Below, piece after piece: positions 22,900-35,110 of a stretch of 64,000 nt of DNA; the first letter of the stretch is position 1, and each line of letters begins with the position of its first letter. A program made the translations under genes and the position numbers. The DNA is taken from assembly GCF_022682495.2 (NCBI RefSeq), contig NC_071397.1:32441427-32505426 (forward strand), read 5' to 3'. Below the pieces are notes generated by a model that worked only from the letters and a program-made list of their open reading frames with translations, made no database searches and was not told where the DNA came from. This stretch comes from Desmodus rotundus. Its lineage: Eukaryota > Chordata > Mammalia > Chiroptera > Phyllostomidae.

Positions 22900-23994
22900 T
22901 TATACTTACAACACACATGCACATAGGATTTTAAAATAATTTTGAGAAAATCTAAAACCTATTATTTATTCTCCCTTACTTAAAATTGAAAGGAATTACT
23001 TTAAAAAAATTTCACTATTATTCATCTTATATTATGTTTGGTAAAATGTTTTTCTTATATCATAAGAGAATAGTTCTTTAAGAAAAACTTTCTATACATA
23101 TATTTTCACTATGTTAGTTTTAGTAGGCTCTTCTAGGGGGAAAATAAAGATTTGTTTCAAATAAACTCTGAGCAAAAACAGATGAAAGACTTTTTTCCTC
23201 CAGAATGATTTATATTATGTAAATTTGATTCACATAATGAAAAAGAAACATTACACCAAATGTTGAATACATGTTTTATGTGGTTATGCTTTGTCTCACC
23301 ACTGAGACTGCAATCTTCCTAAGTACTGAATCCAACATTTTGTCTTTCCACTCTGTCATGCTAGCATGCCACATGATTATTGGTTATTGAATCAGGCATT
23401 AATTATCATGTGTCATATATACGCTGACAATTTTGATTTTTACGTTCTCCTTATATTTGTACTTTAAACCTTTGTTAATAATCACATTTTAGTATTTTTG
23501 TCATATAGTTACCATGCCCTTATATTCAAAGAAGTTATTTAGAAAGCAGAACAAATTTGAATTCTCTTTACTCCCCTCAGCAGACTCTCAGATACGTTCA
23601 TTCACACCAGATGGCTCAGATAGGATCTTGCCCACCTCCATACTGATTGCAAGAATGCTGTCAAAATATTAAACAAATCACTAAAAATAGTAAGAGTCAA
23701 TATGCGTGTTAAAAAAGTAAACGACTCTTGGACTTACAAAAATGGAGAAAATAAAAAGAAAATCAGCCTTTGCAAAGAGACTGTGAATCACAAGTTCCAA
23801 AGTTTATCAAAGACTTAAAAAAATAAAACAAGAAAAAGACAAAGAAATAAACCAGATGCACATTTAGGGCCTATCTATGGAAAGTATTATATTTTGTATT
23901 ATAAATATTTCAACAAAGGTACTAGAATAATAAGATGATCACTGTGTTTCAATAGGACTCACAGTGAATGTGAAAAATTATAGACTTGCTTAAG
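22900..23994. other. Unassigned AT-rich DNA
   Basis: No recognised repeat. At about 23666-23818 a short frame stays open (including VNMRVKKVNDSWTYKNG), but it is too short and low-complexity to call. Confidence 0.3.
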
Positions 23995-24005
23995 AAAGTA
24001 CTTGT

Positions 24006-24255
24006 CAATAAAAGAAAAAAGCAAACAAAATATAACCAGAGACATTGAAATTAAGAACAATGTAACAATAGCCAGAGGGGAGTGGGGAGGGGATAGTGGG
24101 AAGAGGGATCTACAGCAGCTACTATAAAGGACACATGGACAAAATCAAGGGGGAGGGTAGAGGTGGGGGAGGGAGGTGGGACTGGCTGGGGTGGGGTGGA
24201 GGGATGGGAAGAAAATGCAGAAAATTGTAACTGAATAAAAAAGAAAGAAAGAAAT
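24006..24255 (+). mobile_element. 5'-truncated young L1, 3' UTR with 11-bp target duplication
   Basis: The G-rich bat L1 3' UTR (accagagacattgaaattaa, then GGGGGAGGGTAGAGGTGGG), ending GAATAAAAAAGAAAG. The 11-bp AAAGTACTTGT flanks it exactly at 23995-24005 and 24256-24266. Intact duplication and tail indicate a recent insertion. Confidence 0.85.
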
Positions 24256-24266
24256 AAAGTACTTGT

Positions 24267-24588
24267 GTTCAAAACCATCAGTTTGGGTACTTTTGCTGAC
24301 ATTCCTCTGATTCTAAATGAATTCCATAAGATACCCTTGTAAAGCTATATTCTGCCAGGTTGGGTCCACCTGATGGATAATGAACACCAACCGAGCAGCA
24401 GGACATCCAAATTTGGTGTCTTTGTGAATTACAAGGAAAGTGCTGACGAAAGTCCTCAAGGTTGAATAGGCTACGGAACCAAGTAAGTTACAGTAGTCTG
24501 AAGGCCATTCTGAGGGGCATTGCTGCTGGTTTCTCTATCTCTCTCTCTATCATCAATTAATCTATCCATCTATCTACCCATCGTCTAT
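24267..24588. other. Unassigned DNA with a (TCTA/CT)n microsatellite
   Basis: A pyrimidine/TCTA-type run at about 24530-24592 borders the old L1 that follows. Confidence 0.4.
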
Positions 24589-24812
24589 CTCAGATTAATT
24601 ACATACATTAAAATTTACTTTTGGATGCACAGTTGGCTGACTTTTGTGGATGATGCAGAGTTAGGTAACTACCACAAAATCAACCTAAAAAGTTTTCTCA
24701 TGTACTTCTGCAGTTTTCCCCTCCCCTGACCCTTGGCCACAGGCAACCACTTACCCGCTCTCTGTCACTTCAGTTTTTTTCTTTTCTAGAATTTTGTATA
24801 AATTGAATTATA

Positions 24813-24943
24813 CAGGGTGGGGTAAAAGCAGGTTCACAGCTGTGAGTATGCAAAACACAGTTTATTCTTGTATTATTGTTTACTAATTACTGTATTGTTA
24901 TTTTCCATATGAACAACTGTAAGCCTACTTTTGCCAACTCCTC
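24813..24943 (+). mobile_element. 131-bp MITE, copy 2
   Basis: Left end CAGGGTGGGGTAAAAGCAGG after TA (24811-24812); right end closes before TA (24944-24945). Deleting the element and one TA restores continuous L1 text (gaattaTAgtatgtaatc). It is the partner of the inverted copy at 19327-19457; the interior motif tttattcttgtatta is shared. Confidence 0.7.
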
Positions 24944-25771
24944 TATAGTATGTAATCTTTTGAGTTTGACTTTGATTTAGCATAACAGTTTTGAGATTCA
25001 TCCATGTTGTTCTATACATTAGTATTTTATTTATTCTATTGAAGAGTCTATTTTATTGATACATCACAAATTGCTAACCTATCTACCATTTGAAAGGCAT
25101 TTAGATTATTTCTACTTTTCAGCTATTAGGAATAATGCTTCAATGAACAGTTGTGTCCAAGTGTTCATGTAGACATATGTTTTCACTTGTCTTGGGTAAA
25201 TATCCAGGAGTAGAATTGCTGGGTCCTGATCTTAAGGGGCAATCACTCAGGCTTCACCCTCAAGTATGGTACCAGCTGGAGGTCTTCTTAGATGCCTTTT
25301 AATATGTTGAAGAGGTTCCCTCTAATTTCTAGTTTGCTGAGTTTTCTTTTTTTATTCTCATAAATTAATATTGGATTTTGTCAAGTGCTTTTTCTGCATC
25401 TATTGATCTGTATGGTCATATGGTTCTTTTCATTTGATTAATTGTTGAACCAACTTTGTATTTCCAGGGTAAATCTCAATTGGTCATGCTTTATTATATA
25501 ACATACTTCTGGATTGGATTTTATAAAATTTTGTTAAGAATTTTCTCACTTGCACTCATGAGAAATCTTTGCCTGTAGATTATTTTTATAATGTCTTTCT
25601 CTGGTTTTGGTATCAGAGTAAAATGGCTTTATAAATTAAATTGGGAAGTATTTCCTTCTCTTCAACTTCTTCAAAGAGTTTGCATTGAACTGGTATTATT
25701 TCTTCCTTGACCATTTGTAGGATTCCCCAGTGAAGCAATCTAGGCCTGGAGCTTTCTTGGTTTAAAAAAAA

Positions 25772-25791
25772 AATATATATATATATATATA
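25772..25791. repeat. (AT)n microsatellite
   Basis: A pure AT dinucleotide run, preceded by an A run, within the old L1. Confidence 0.85.
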
Positions 25792-25851
25792 AACTACAAA
25801 TTTAATTTTTTTCAATAGGTATAGAACTATTGAGGTTATATCTTTCTTCTT

Positions 25852-26061
25852 CTTTGTTTAAAGATTATATTTACTTATTTTTAGAGAGAGGGGAAAGCAG
25901 GGAGAAAGAGTAGGAGGGAAACATCATTTGGTAGCTTCTTGCACACCCCCAACCGGGGACCAGGCCCACAACCCAGGCATGTGCCCTAACTGGGAATGAA
26001 ACCAGTGACCTTTTGGTTCACAGCCCAGTGCTCAATCACTGAGTCACACCAGCCAGGACTG
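25852..26061 (-). repeat. VES-type SINE with 13-bp target duplication
   Basis: The minus strand begins TCCTGGCTGGTGTGACTCAG and carries the tRNA-like head and GGTCCCCGGTTGGGG box, then an A-rich tail. The 13-bp TATCTTTCTTCTT occurs at 25839-25851 and 26062-26074. It inserted into the RT region of the old antisense L1, which continues on both sides. Confidence 0.85.
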
Positions 26062-26165
26062 TATCTTTCTTCTTGAGTGAGTTTGATGATGTGTCTTCCA
26101 GAACTTTTGTCCATTCAAATAATTGTCAAATTTATTGGCATAAAGTTGTCATAATGTTCCATTCA

Positions 26166-29100
26166 TAACTTTAAATTTTAATTAAACTTTTTTGAGATAA
26201 TTGTAGATTCATATGCAGTTGTTATAAATAATATGAAGAAATTCCATGCTCCTTTTCTCTAGCTTCCCCCAATGGTAATATCTTGTAAAACTATAGTACA
26301 ATATGATAACAAGGATATAGACAATGGTACATTCAAGAGGGAGAACATTTCTATCACCAAACATTTCTATCCTGTTTCCTTTTTGCACCCAAATTCACCT
26401 CTTTCCATTTTCCCAGTCCCTGACCCCTGACAACCACTAATTTGTTCTCCACTCTTGTAATTTTGATATTTCAAGATATCCCGTAAACAAAATCTCATAG
26501 TGTGTAACCTGTGGGGATTGACTTTTTCTACTCAGTATAAGTCTCTGGAGATTCATATAGATTGCTGCATGTATCAATATGTTGTTCTTTTTTATTGCTA
26601 AGTAGTATTCTATGTTATGAATTACCACACTTTGTTTAACTGTTCACCTTTTGAAAATATATGGGTTGTTTCCAGCATTTTTCTATTATGGATAAAGCTG
26701 CTATAAACACTTGTATGCAAATTTTTGTGTGAACATAAGTTTTGATACCTCTGAGATAAAGTGTAGGGTTGTATGGTTGTTGCATGTTTAGTTATTTTTT
26801 TAAAATGCAAACTGTTTTCCAGACCGACAGTACCATTTTACATTCCCACCAGCAATGTATGAATGATCTAGTTTCTTCACATCTTTGCCAACATTTGGTG
26901 TCACTGTTTTTTATTTTAGAAGTTCTGATAGGTATGTAGTGATATCTCTTTGTAGTTTAAATTTGCATTTCCGTTATGGCTCATGACATTGAACTCTTTT
27001 CCATGTGCATATTTGACATCTGTATTTCATCTTCAGTGGATTGTCTGTTTATGTCTCTAGCCCATTTCTAATTACAGCATTTATTTTTTTGACTATTAAG
27101 TCTTGAGAGTTCATTATATATTGTAGATATTTTTCCTTTGTTGCATATGTAGTTTGCAAATATTTTCTCCCTGTCTGTTGCTTGCATTTTCATCCTCTTA
27201 CTAAGGCTTTTTGCAGAGCAAAAGCATTTAGTTTTGATGAAGTCCAATATATCAAATGATTTTTTAATGACTAGTGCTTTTGGTATTAAATTTTAAAACT
27301 CTTTGCTTAATCCTATACCTCAAAGATTTCTTAAATACAAGTTTTATACTTTTACATTTAGGTCAATGATCCATTTGGAGTTAATTTTTGTGTTAGGTGT
27401 GACATTCAAGTCAAGGCTCACTTTTTTTTTTTGCCTATGGATGTCCTGTTGCTCCAGTGCTATTTGTTGAAAAGACTATTCTTCCTTCATTGAGGGAGGC
27501 ATACTTGTGTAGGTCTATTTTTGAGTTCTCCATTCCAGGCCATTGTTCTATGTGTCTATCCCTCTATCAATGCCACACAGTTTTGCCTATAATAGCTATG
27601 TAATAAATCTTAAAGTTCAGTAGATTGATTTCTCCCATCTTATTCTTCTTTTCAAAATAGTTTTAGCTATTCTAATTCCTTTCCATGTAAACTTGAGAAT
27701 TATGTTGCCTATATCTACAAAAACTCTTATTGTTATTTTGATAGGGATTACATTAAACCTTTGTGTTAAATTGAAGAGAACTAAGGTCTTTATTATACTG
27801 TGTCTTCCAATACATGAGTAAACTTTCTACTTAGAATTTTATTTCACTAGCATTTTGTATTTTTTAGCATACAAGTACTATACATGTCTTGTTAAATTTC
27901 ACCTAAATATTTTATTTTTTGAGCAATTTATAATGGTATTATATATATTTAACTTTAGTGTACATTGCTAGCACACAGAAATACAATTGATTTTTTATTT
28001 TTACCTTGTATCCTACAAACTTCTGAATCCATTGATTAGGTTTAGGTGTTTTTGGTAGATTTCTTGTGATTTTTCTATTTAGACAATCACTTCATCTGCC
28101 ACTAGGGAGAGGTTTATTTCATTATTGGTCTCTGTGCCTTTTATACTATTTTCCTGTAAAACTTCCAGCACTATGTTGAGTAAGAATTGTGGTAGCAAGG
28201 TATCCTTGTGTTGCTCTCAGTCTCAGGGGGAAGACAATCAGTCATTTATTTTTAAGTATAACATTAGCTGTACATTTTTTATAGATGTTATTTTTCAAGC
28301 TGAGAACTTGAGAGTTTTATCACGAATAAGTGCTCAATTTTGTCAAATATTTTTCTGCAATTGATATGATCATGTGTATATTTGTTAGCCAGTTAGTATG
28401 ATAGATTACACTGATTGATTTTTGAATACTGAATTAGCCTTGCTCAATAAATTACACACCTTGACCATAGTGTGTAATTATTTTCATCTATTGCTAAAGT
28501 CTTTCCCCTAATATTTTGTTAAGAATTTTTGCATCTATATTCATGAGTGACATTGTTTTGGAGTTTTCTTTTCCTTTTCCTTTGTCTGGTTTTGATATCA
28601 GGGAAATACTAGCTTCATAAAATGTGCTGGGAAATGTTCTGTTCTATTCTATTTTCTGAAAATCATGGTTAGATCTGGGTATTAATTCTCTAAATATTTG
28701 GTCCAATTCCCTATCTAATAAAACCATCTGACCCTAAATATTTCATTTTTGATAGTTGAAAAATAATGAATTCAATAACCTTAATTGTTTTGGGAATATT
28801 CAAATTATCTGTCTTATACTGGCTTGTGTTTTTTGAAGACATGGCCCATTTCAACTAAGTTGTCAAATTTTTGTGTGTACAGTTATTCATAGTGTATCCT
28901 TATGACCCTTTTGATGTCTCCCGGTTCTATAATGATATCCCTATTTCATTTCTAATATTGGCAATTTCTATCTTTTTTGGGTCAATCTTGCTAAATAAGG
29001 GCTTGTCAATTTCACTGATATTTCTAAAGAATTATCTCTTTGTTTATTGACTTTGTACTTTTATCTTTTTAATTTCAGTGTTGGCTGCTTTTATTATTTC

Positions 29101-29700
29101 TTTCTTGCTGCGTTGTTTTTTCTTTCTAGATTTTGAGGTGGGAGTCTAAATCATTAATTTGTGATGTTTTTCTCTTTTCTTATGTAAGAGCTAAGTACTA
29201 TATATTTTCTTTTCAGCACAATTTTAGCTGTCACTTACAAATTTTGATATGTTGTGTTTTCCTTTTCACTCAATTCAATGTAATATTTAAATTTCCCTGG
29301 AGACTTCCTCTATGGTATCTGAGTTATTGGATTACATTTTTTAGATTCCAAGTGTTTGGGGATCTTTATGCTACTGATTTCTGGTTTGAATCCATTGTGG
29401 CTGCAGAACACATTCTGTATGATTACAATTATTTTGAATTTGTTGAGGCCCAGGATACAGACTTTGTCCTGTGCACACCTGAAAGAAATGCTGTTGTATG
29501 GAATGTTCTATGTGTATGAAATAGATTCTGCTGGTAAATGGTGTGGTTCAATTCAGAGGGGTGTTGAAGTCTCAAACTATAATTGTGGATTTTATTTCTA
29601 TTTTCAGTTTTTTAATATTTCTTATATATTTTTCAAGTCTGTTGTTTGAAATATACACATGTAGGATTGCTTATTGTCTGATAGATTGAAGAATTGCTTG
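26166..29700 (-). mobile_element. Old L1, antisense, about 3.5 kb (3' UTR through most of ORF2)
   Basis: The 3' UTR (gagataattgtagattcata, cttcccccaatggtaatatc) comes first on this strand, then the ORF2 C-terminus (ttcccaccagcaatgtatga), the central part (atttggagttaatttttgtg, gctccagtgctatttgttg) and the RT region (tctatattcatgagtgacat, gtctggttttgatatcaggg), ending in upstream ORF2 text near 29700. All frames are closed by many stops. This is a eutherian-age L1M-type copy. Confidence 0.75.
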
Positions 29701-29815
29701 TGAGTGACATTGTATGCCTCATGTACACACAGACTTATTACATGGTGGCCCTCTATATTCCCCCCAGGGCAGTGAGAAAGAGCCTTTGCAGAAAAATAAT
29801 TCTAAAATTGATACA
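29701..29815. other. Junction between two divergent L1s
   Basis: About 115 bp without repeat identity between the upstream end of the antisense L1 and the start of the sense L1. Confidence 0.35.
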
Positions 29816-31612
29816 CAACCACAAAAGTAACTATAGCTAAAGTATAGCTATATACTTTAGCTATATATATAGCTAAAGTAATCCCAAGAAAGAACAAACA
29901 ACAAAGTGGGAGATATCACACTTCCTGATTTCAAGCTACAGTATAAAACTACAGTAATCAATATACTATGGTACTGGCGTAAGAACAGACACATAGATGA
30001 GTGAAATGGAATTAAGAATGCAAATATAAACCCAAATACATGCTATCAACTAATATTTTGCAAGGGATCCAAGAATACTCAATGGGAAAATGATAGTGTT
30101 TTCAAAAAATGATGATGAGTAAACTAGATATCCATAAGCAAAAGAATGAAATTGGACACCTATCATCTACCATGCACAAAAATTAACTCAAAATGGATTT
30201 CAGCCTTAAATATAAGACCTGAAACTTACATTCATAGAAGAAAACATAGGAGAAAACTCCTTAAAATTGGTCTTGGCAACAATTTTTTGGATATGACTGA
30301 AAGGACAATGCTACAAAAGCAAAAACAAACAAGTGGGACTTTATCAAACTGAAAACCAAACTGTGGAACTGGAGAAAATATTTGCAAACCACATAACCAG
30401 CAATGGGTTAATATCCAAAGTATGTAAGGGATGCATACAACTCAATTACAACACGACAAATAATTTTTATTATGGATAGGCAGAAGAGCTAAACATATTT
30501 TTCCAAAAAGACATAAAAATAGCCAATAAGGACACGAACTGATGCTCAACATCATTAATCATCAGGGAAATGCAAATCAAAATCACAATGAGGTATCACC
30601 TCGCACCTGTTAGACTGCTATCTTCAAGAAGACAATAGTATTAGTGAGGATGTAGAGAAGAGAGAACGCTTGTGCACTGTTGGGGGGAATGTAAATTAGT
30701 TAAGCTACTATGAAAAACAGTGGGAGAGTCCTCAATTTCATTTTTTGGCATATATCTGAAGGGAGTTAAATCACTATTTGGAAAAGGTATATGCACTTCT
30801 GACATTTATTACATAGTAATTCATAATTGCCAAGGGTTGCAAACAGCCTAAGTGTTCATTAATGAATGAATGGATGAAAACTATAGATATAATGGAATAT
30901 TATTCAGCTATAAAAAATAAGGAAATCCTGCCATTTCTGACAAATAGATTAACTTTGAAGGCATTATGTTATATGAAATAGAACAGAGAAAGACATATTG
31001 AATGATTTCAATTACACATGAAATATAGAAAAGCTGAACTCACAGAAACAGTAGAATGTGGTTATTCAAGGCTGGAAGGTGGGGGAAGTGGGAAGATGTT
31101 GGTCAAAGGGCACAAACTTCCAGTTATGAGATAAATATTTTATGCAGGTCTATGTATAGCATGGGTGACTGTAGTTAACAGTACTGTGTTATACTTGGAA
31201 GTTGATAAGAGGGTAAAACTTAAATATTCTCACCATTAACAAAATGATAGTTATGTGAGGTGATGGATGGGCTAACTAACCCTATTGTGGTAATCATTTC
31301 ACAATATAAACATAGGTCAAATCATTCCACTGTTTACCTTAAACTTACACAATGCTACATCAGTTACATCTCGATAAAGCTGGAAAAAATAATATTATCT
31401 TCTTCCATATTTCTCACTATGTGAAAAACATAAACCACAGTTGTTTAAGCTACTGTTTCATAAATTTTAATGTCAATATGAATCAGTTGGGGATCTTGAT
31501 AATTTATGATGTCAACTATAGGGGAAATTGGCATGGAGTTTATTGAAACTCTACTATCTTAGCATCTTTTCAATAAATCTAAAACTATTCTAAAACAAAC
31601 AGTTCATTTTTA
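29816..31612 (+). mobile_element. Old L1, sense, 5'-truncated (ORF2 C-terminal part plus 3' UTR)
   Basis: Sense ORF2 text: 'gtactggcgtaagaacagac', 'tggacacctatcatctacca', 'tgctcaacatcattaatcat', then a 3' UTR ending TTTTCAATAAATCTAAAACT. Frames are broken; the longest open piece is 68 codons (30146-30352, with SALNIRPETYIHRRKH-type ORF2 text). With the neighbouring antisense L1 it forms a head-to-head pair. Confidence 0.7.
29832..29865. repeat. Perfect palindrome, 15-bp arms
   Basis: TATAGCTAAAGTATA (29832-29846), loop gcta, TATACTTTAGCTATA (29851-29865). The arm text repeats directly just after it (tatatagctaaagta). Confidence 0.8.
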
Positions 31613-31769
31613 AAAAGTGATTTAGAAATGTTTGGCTTTGAATTGTATCAAAAGCAATTTAACACATTTAAATATATTTATTGCATATTTTAATATATAA
31701 TAAAACTCATGTATAGTACTATTTCTTTCACTACTATTAATAATTCTTTAATAAAAACTAATATAGAAA

Positions 31770-32083
31770 ACAGTGAGAGCTGTCGGAGTGGAACGGGGTT
31801 GGGGGGCTAGGTGAAAAGATGAAGGGATTAAGCAAAAAACAAAATCACAGACAACAGTATGGTGACTCCCACAGGGAAAAGGGGGTTAGGGCAGGTAGAA
31901 GAGGTTAAGGGGAGGTAGAAGAGGGTAAACGGGGGATAAGTGGTGGCAGAAGGTGACTTGACTTGAGGTAGTGAGCACACAGTACAATATGCACATGATA
32001 TATTATAGAATTGTATGCCTGAAACCTATATAATTTTGTTAACCAATTTCACCCAAATAAATTCAATAAAAAGAAGCCATAAA
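31770..32083 (+). mobile_element. L1 3' UTR fragment (intermediate-age bat lineage)
   Basis: Purine-rich text (gaagggattaagcaaaaaac, gtatggtgactcccacaggg) followed by 'gaattgtatgcctgaaacct', 'aaccaatttcacccaaat' and a final ATTCAATAAAAAG. The same 3' end recurs at 63090-63382. Confidence 0.65.
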
Positions 32084-33570
32084 ACAGGAAAAAATAACCC
32101 CACTAATACCTTGTCAATATTCAGTTTCTTCTAGTTATCTAAAAAATTAATTTTTACAGTTAGATTATTGGAATCAGCTTTCAAACAAGATCCACGTTAC
32201 ATTTGGCTAATATGTCTCGAGTTTCTATTACTCTATAATAGCTCATTATTTTTATGCTACTTTTTGTTACATAAACAGGTCTCTATTTTATAATACCATT
32301 TCTCACATTTTGGATTTGGCTGATTATATATTCATAGTATCATTTAACATGTTCTAAAATAGCTCTTTTATCAAATATAAAATAAAACTTTAAATAATAT
32401 ATATTGTTATAATTTAATTAATGGCATTCTGTTTTACTTTCTTATTCTAAAAGTCTGTAAATGTCACATATGATGAAAAGATCCTATAAACACTAAACTA
32501 ATGGAAACTAATCTTAGTCATTCTTTGTCCACCTTGAAGTAAACAGAATTTCTTTCAGTGTCCCTCAAACAAATTCAACGTCCCAATGTTAAGGAGTAAC
32601 TAGATTTTACTAAAGATTTTGTAGCATCATCGACCATAAAGTAAGCCTAAAAAATAAAAGCCATTTGAAGTTCTTGTTCTACCCCTCTCCAATTTTTTTT
32701 TGGCCTTTGATTGTTCTTTATTGAAATTCATCTTGCAGGTTCTGCAGGTCATTTTATCTTACTCTGCTTCCTGCAGTTCTTCTCAGTTATTTCTTATGTC
32801 TCTATATACTTTTTAAGCAGATAAATTTGTCTCTCTTTGTTGTCTGCATCCTCATATTCACCACACTGATTACCAAACAATCTATCCCTCTGAGAAGACC
32901 AGGGGCGGGGGCAGGCGGGAAAGGAGAGTATTTTCTTCATAGTAACAAATTTTATATTTTACATATACATTTTTGCTGAATTTATGCCCTTATGAAGCAC
33001 CTATTGCCTATGTGCTAGGAATTAGGCTACATAAGAATAATAACAAACACTATTTCCTTTTCTCATGAATTTATGGTCAAATTATATACATGCATTAGTG
33101 AGATGTCAAGGTTCTGTAGAGAATGAAAATCAGTGTGGAGTGATTAAAAGAAGGATAATGCCATTCACAATTAATCCACTTTTGCAAATTTGTGGAACAT
33201 TTGCATATTCCTTTAGGGGTTCTGGGTGACAGCAAGCTGTAGTGAAGCCAGGACTCTCCTGCCAGGATTCCATCTGGAATTACAGGCTGGCTCTGTGTCC
33301 TAGTCTGCACAGAGAGCCAGGACGAGAAAATTTTGCCACAGGAAATGAGATAATACATCCACAAACTCTTCTCAGGAAAATATGTTACCCCAAGATGTAT
33401 ATTTATGTCCTAGACATTTTAACAGATACACAGAAGTTTGCACTCACTTTTTCTTCTTTACCATTCACAATCATAATTAAGACTGCTAAATATACCTCTA
33501 TATAAAACAAAAGAAACGTTCCAGTTTTCTAGGTAGAACTCTTCAAAATGATATATTTTTTTCTATAAAA
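32084..33570. other. Unassigned AT-rich DNA
   Basis: At about 32990-33080 there is a trace of the ancient 'gcacctattgcctatgtgctagga' type motif (L2/MIR-class end). Otherwise only chance ORFs. Confidence 0.35.
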
Positions 33571-33574
33571 GATA

Positions 33575-33775
33575 GCAAGATGGCATAGAGAATGCAGGCT
33601 AAGATGCTCTAAAGTTAGAAGGCCTACATGGATCTTGGTCTTGATTTTGCCATTTTAAAGCCATATGACCTTGAGCAAGTCCTTTAAGCTCAGTTTACTC
33701 ATTAAAAGGGAAAAGCAAATCTTTGAAATTCATAGAAATTTTGGGAGGATTAAATTAGGTAACATGAATGAGAAG
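33575..33775 (+). repeat. MIR SINE
   Basis: 'agatggcatagagaatgcag', 'gccatatgaccttgagcaag', 'ctcagtttactcattaaaa' and 'ggaggattaaat' occur in the order of the MIR consensus. Confidence 0.7.
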
Positions 33776-34865
33776 ATTTCTGAAATTACAAAACGCATGC
33801 AAACAGAGACTTGGGCCTTTGGTCTACGGGGAGCAGACTTTGAACCTTAATGACCCTCCAGGGTAATAAACAACAAATGCAAACACTTAACATGTCAAGA
33901 GGTAGTGACATCACTGGCTGAATTGAGTCAGAACTCAGTTTAAATTCAAACTGTTCAACCTGTGTGTACATGGGAGAATTTCCATTCAAATGGGGATACT
34001 TCACTAGCCCACCAGCAGCTTCAGATATGGTTTCCTGTTTACCTTGAAATGGATGTTGTGGCTTGTTGGGAATGATGAGAGGAATTTCCAGTTTTCACTA
34101 GAATGATCTCATTTAAACATAGAGCAGGATATGCAAAAGGACAATTACCTTGTAGTTCTGATTGATGTATATTCTAGACACAGCTGGATAGATCTATGTA
34201 TGTAATAATTAACAGTTTCTTTTATTACTTTGTTTTTTCCTTTCATGACTATTTATTGAATACCTATTATGTTCCAGGCATTGTTGAAGGGATTACTAAT
34301 AACAACAATGAACAAAACACAGCCCTTGCTTTTAAGTAACTGATAATGTGGTTTAGTAAATAGGCAAGGAAATCAGTGAACACAGTATAATGTGAAAATT
34401 CTTTTTTTAAAAGTTGGTGTGATATGTTTGATATTAGATTTTTTAGCTACTGCCTCTGAGGTCATTTTTCCTGGGGATACACAAGAATTATAGTATTCAA
34501 AAACATATGCAATCAAAGGTCTACTTTTCAGCTCAGATTCCTTTATTGTTCTCCCTCCTCACTAACCCCCCGCAATACTTATTGGGTCCTCCTTATGTGA
34601 AAAGCAGTATCTGATGCTTCCCATTAGAAGTCTTTTACGATGTCCTTTCTCTTGTTCCATATTTAAAATAAATTTTGCTGGTGCAGAGAAAACATAGTCC
34701 CCAGAAATACATAGGTTAATTTAAATAATTTAAATTAATTTAAATAGATAAGGAACTTAGAACATTGCATATACACAGCTAATTATTTTCTTGACCAAAT
34801 TGGAAGGAAGCTAAAACTTCCATAGAATTTGGCTTTAGCAATTTAACATTTAACAATTACACCCT
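33776..34865. other. Unassigned DNA with an ancient repeat trace
   Basis: At about 34240-34370 'gactatttattgaatacctattatgttccaggcattgttg' is an old L2/MIR-class repeat end. Nothing else is recognised. Confidence 0.35.
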
Positions 34866-34869
34866 TGAC

Positions 34870-35110
34870 CCTTGAACAATGCGGGCTTAGGGAAACCAAG
34901 CCCCACAAAGTCAAAAATCCTTCTATAGCTCTTGATTCTACTGTCTTCCCTTTCTGTCCACAGATTTAATCAACCACAGATCAAAACTACTTTCCATCTG
35001 CCATTGGGAATCCATGGTTGGGAATCTGCCATTGGAAATGCAAAAATACTGTTTTCAGCTTGAGGTTTGGTTTGTTGAATTCCCAGATGCGAAACTGCCC
35101 ATAGACAGAG
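34870..35110. mobile_element. Pogo/Tigger-type DNA transposon remnant
   Basis: 'cccttgaacaatgcgggctt', 'agatttaatcaaccacagat' and 'ggttgggaatctgccattgg' resemble the terminal regions of Tigger-class elements (CCTTGAACAA..GGG, ATTCAACCAACCGCGGAT). It is decayed, with no transposase visible. Confidence 0.5.

Larger units (their letters stand above)
24590..26165 (-). mobile_element. Old L1, antisense, with internal deletion
   Basis: 24590-25227 is the antisense 3' UTR and ORF2 end (tggccacaggcaaccactta, ttcatccatgttgttctata, aggagtagaattgctgggtc). From 25228 the text jumps to the antisense RT region (tgaagaggttccctctaatt, ctttttctgcatctattgat, ggcctggagctttcttgg). This is best read as one L1 with about 1 kb or more lost, or two abutting fragments. 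It hosts the 131-bp MITE at 24813 and the VES SINE at 25852. Confidence 0.65.

Noticed and set aside
24051..24302. Minus-strand proline-rich ORF (also at 8259, 61961 and 63514)
   Set aside because: It is the reverse complement of the G-rich L1 3' UTR; its repetition across the window comes from L1 copies.
29133..29649. 128- and 97-codon plus-strand ORFs
   Set aside because: They lie in the antisense ORF2 of an old L1.
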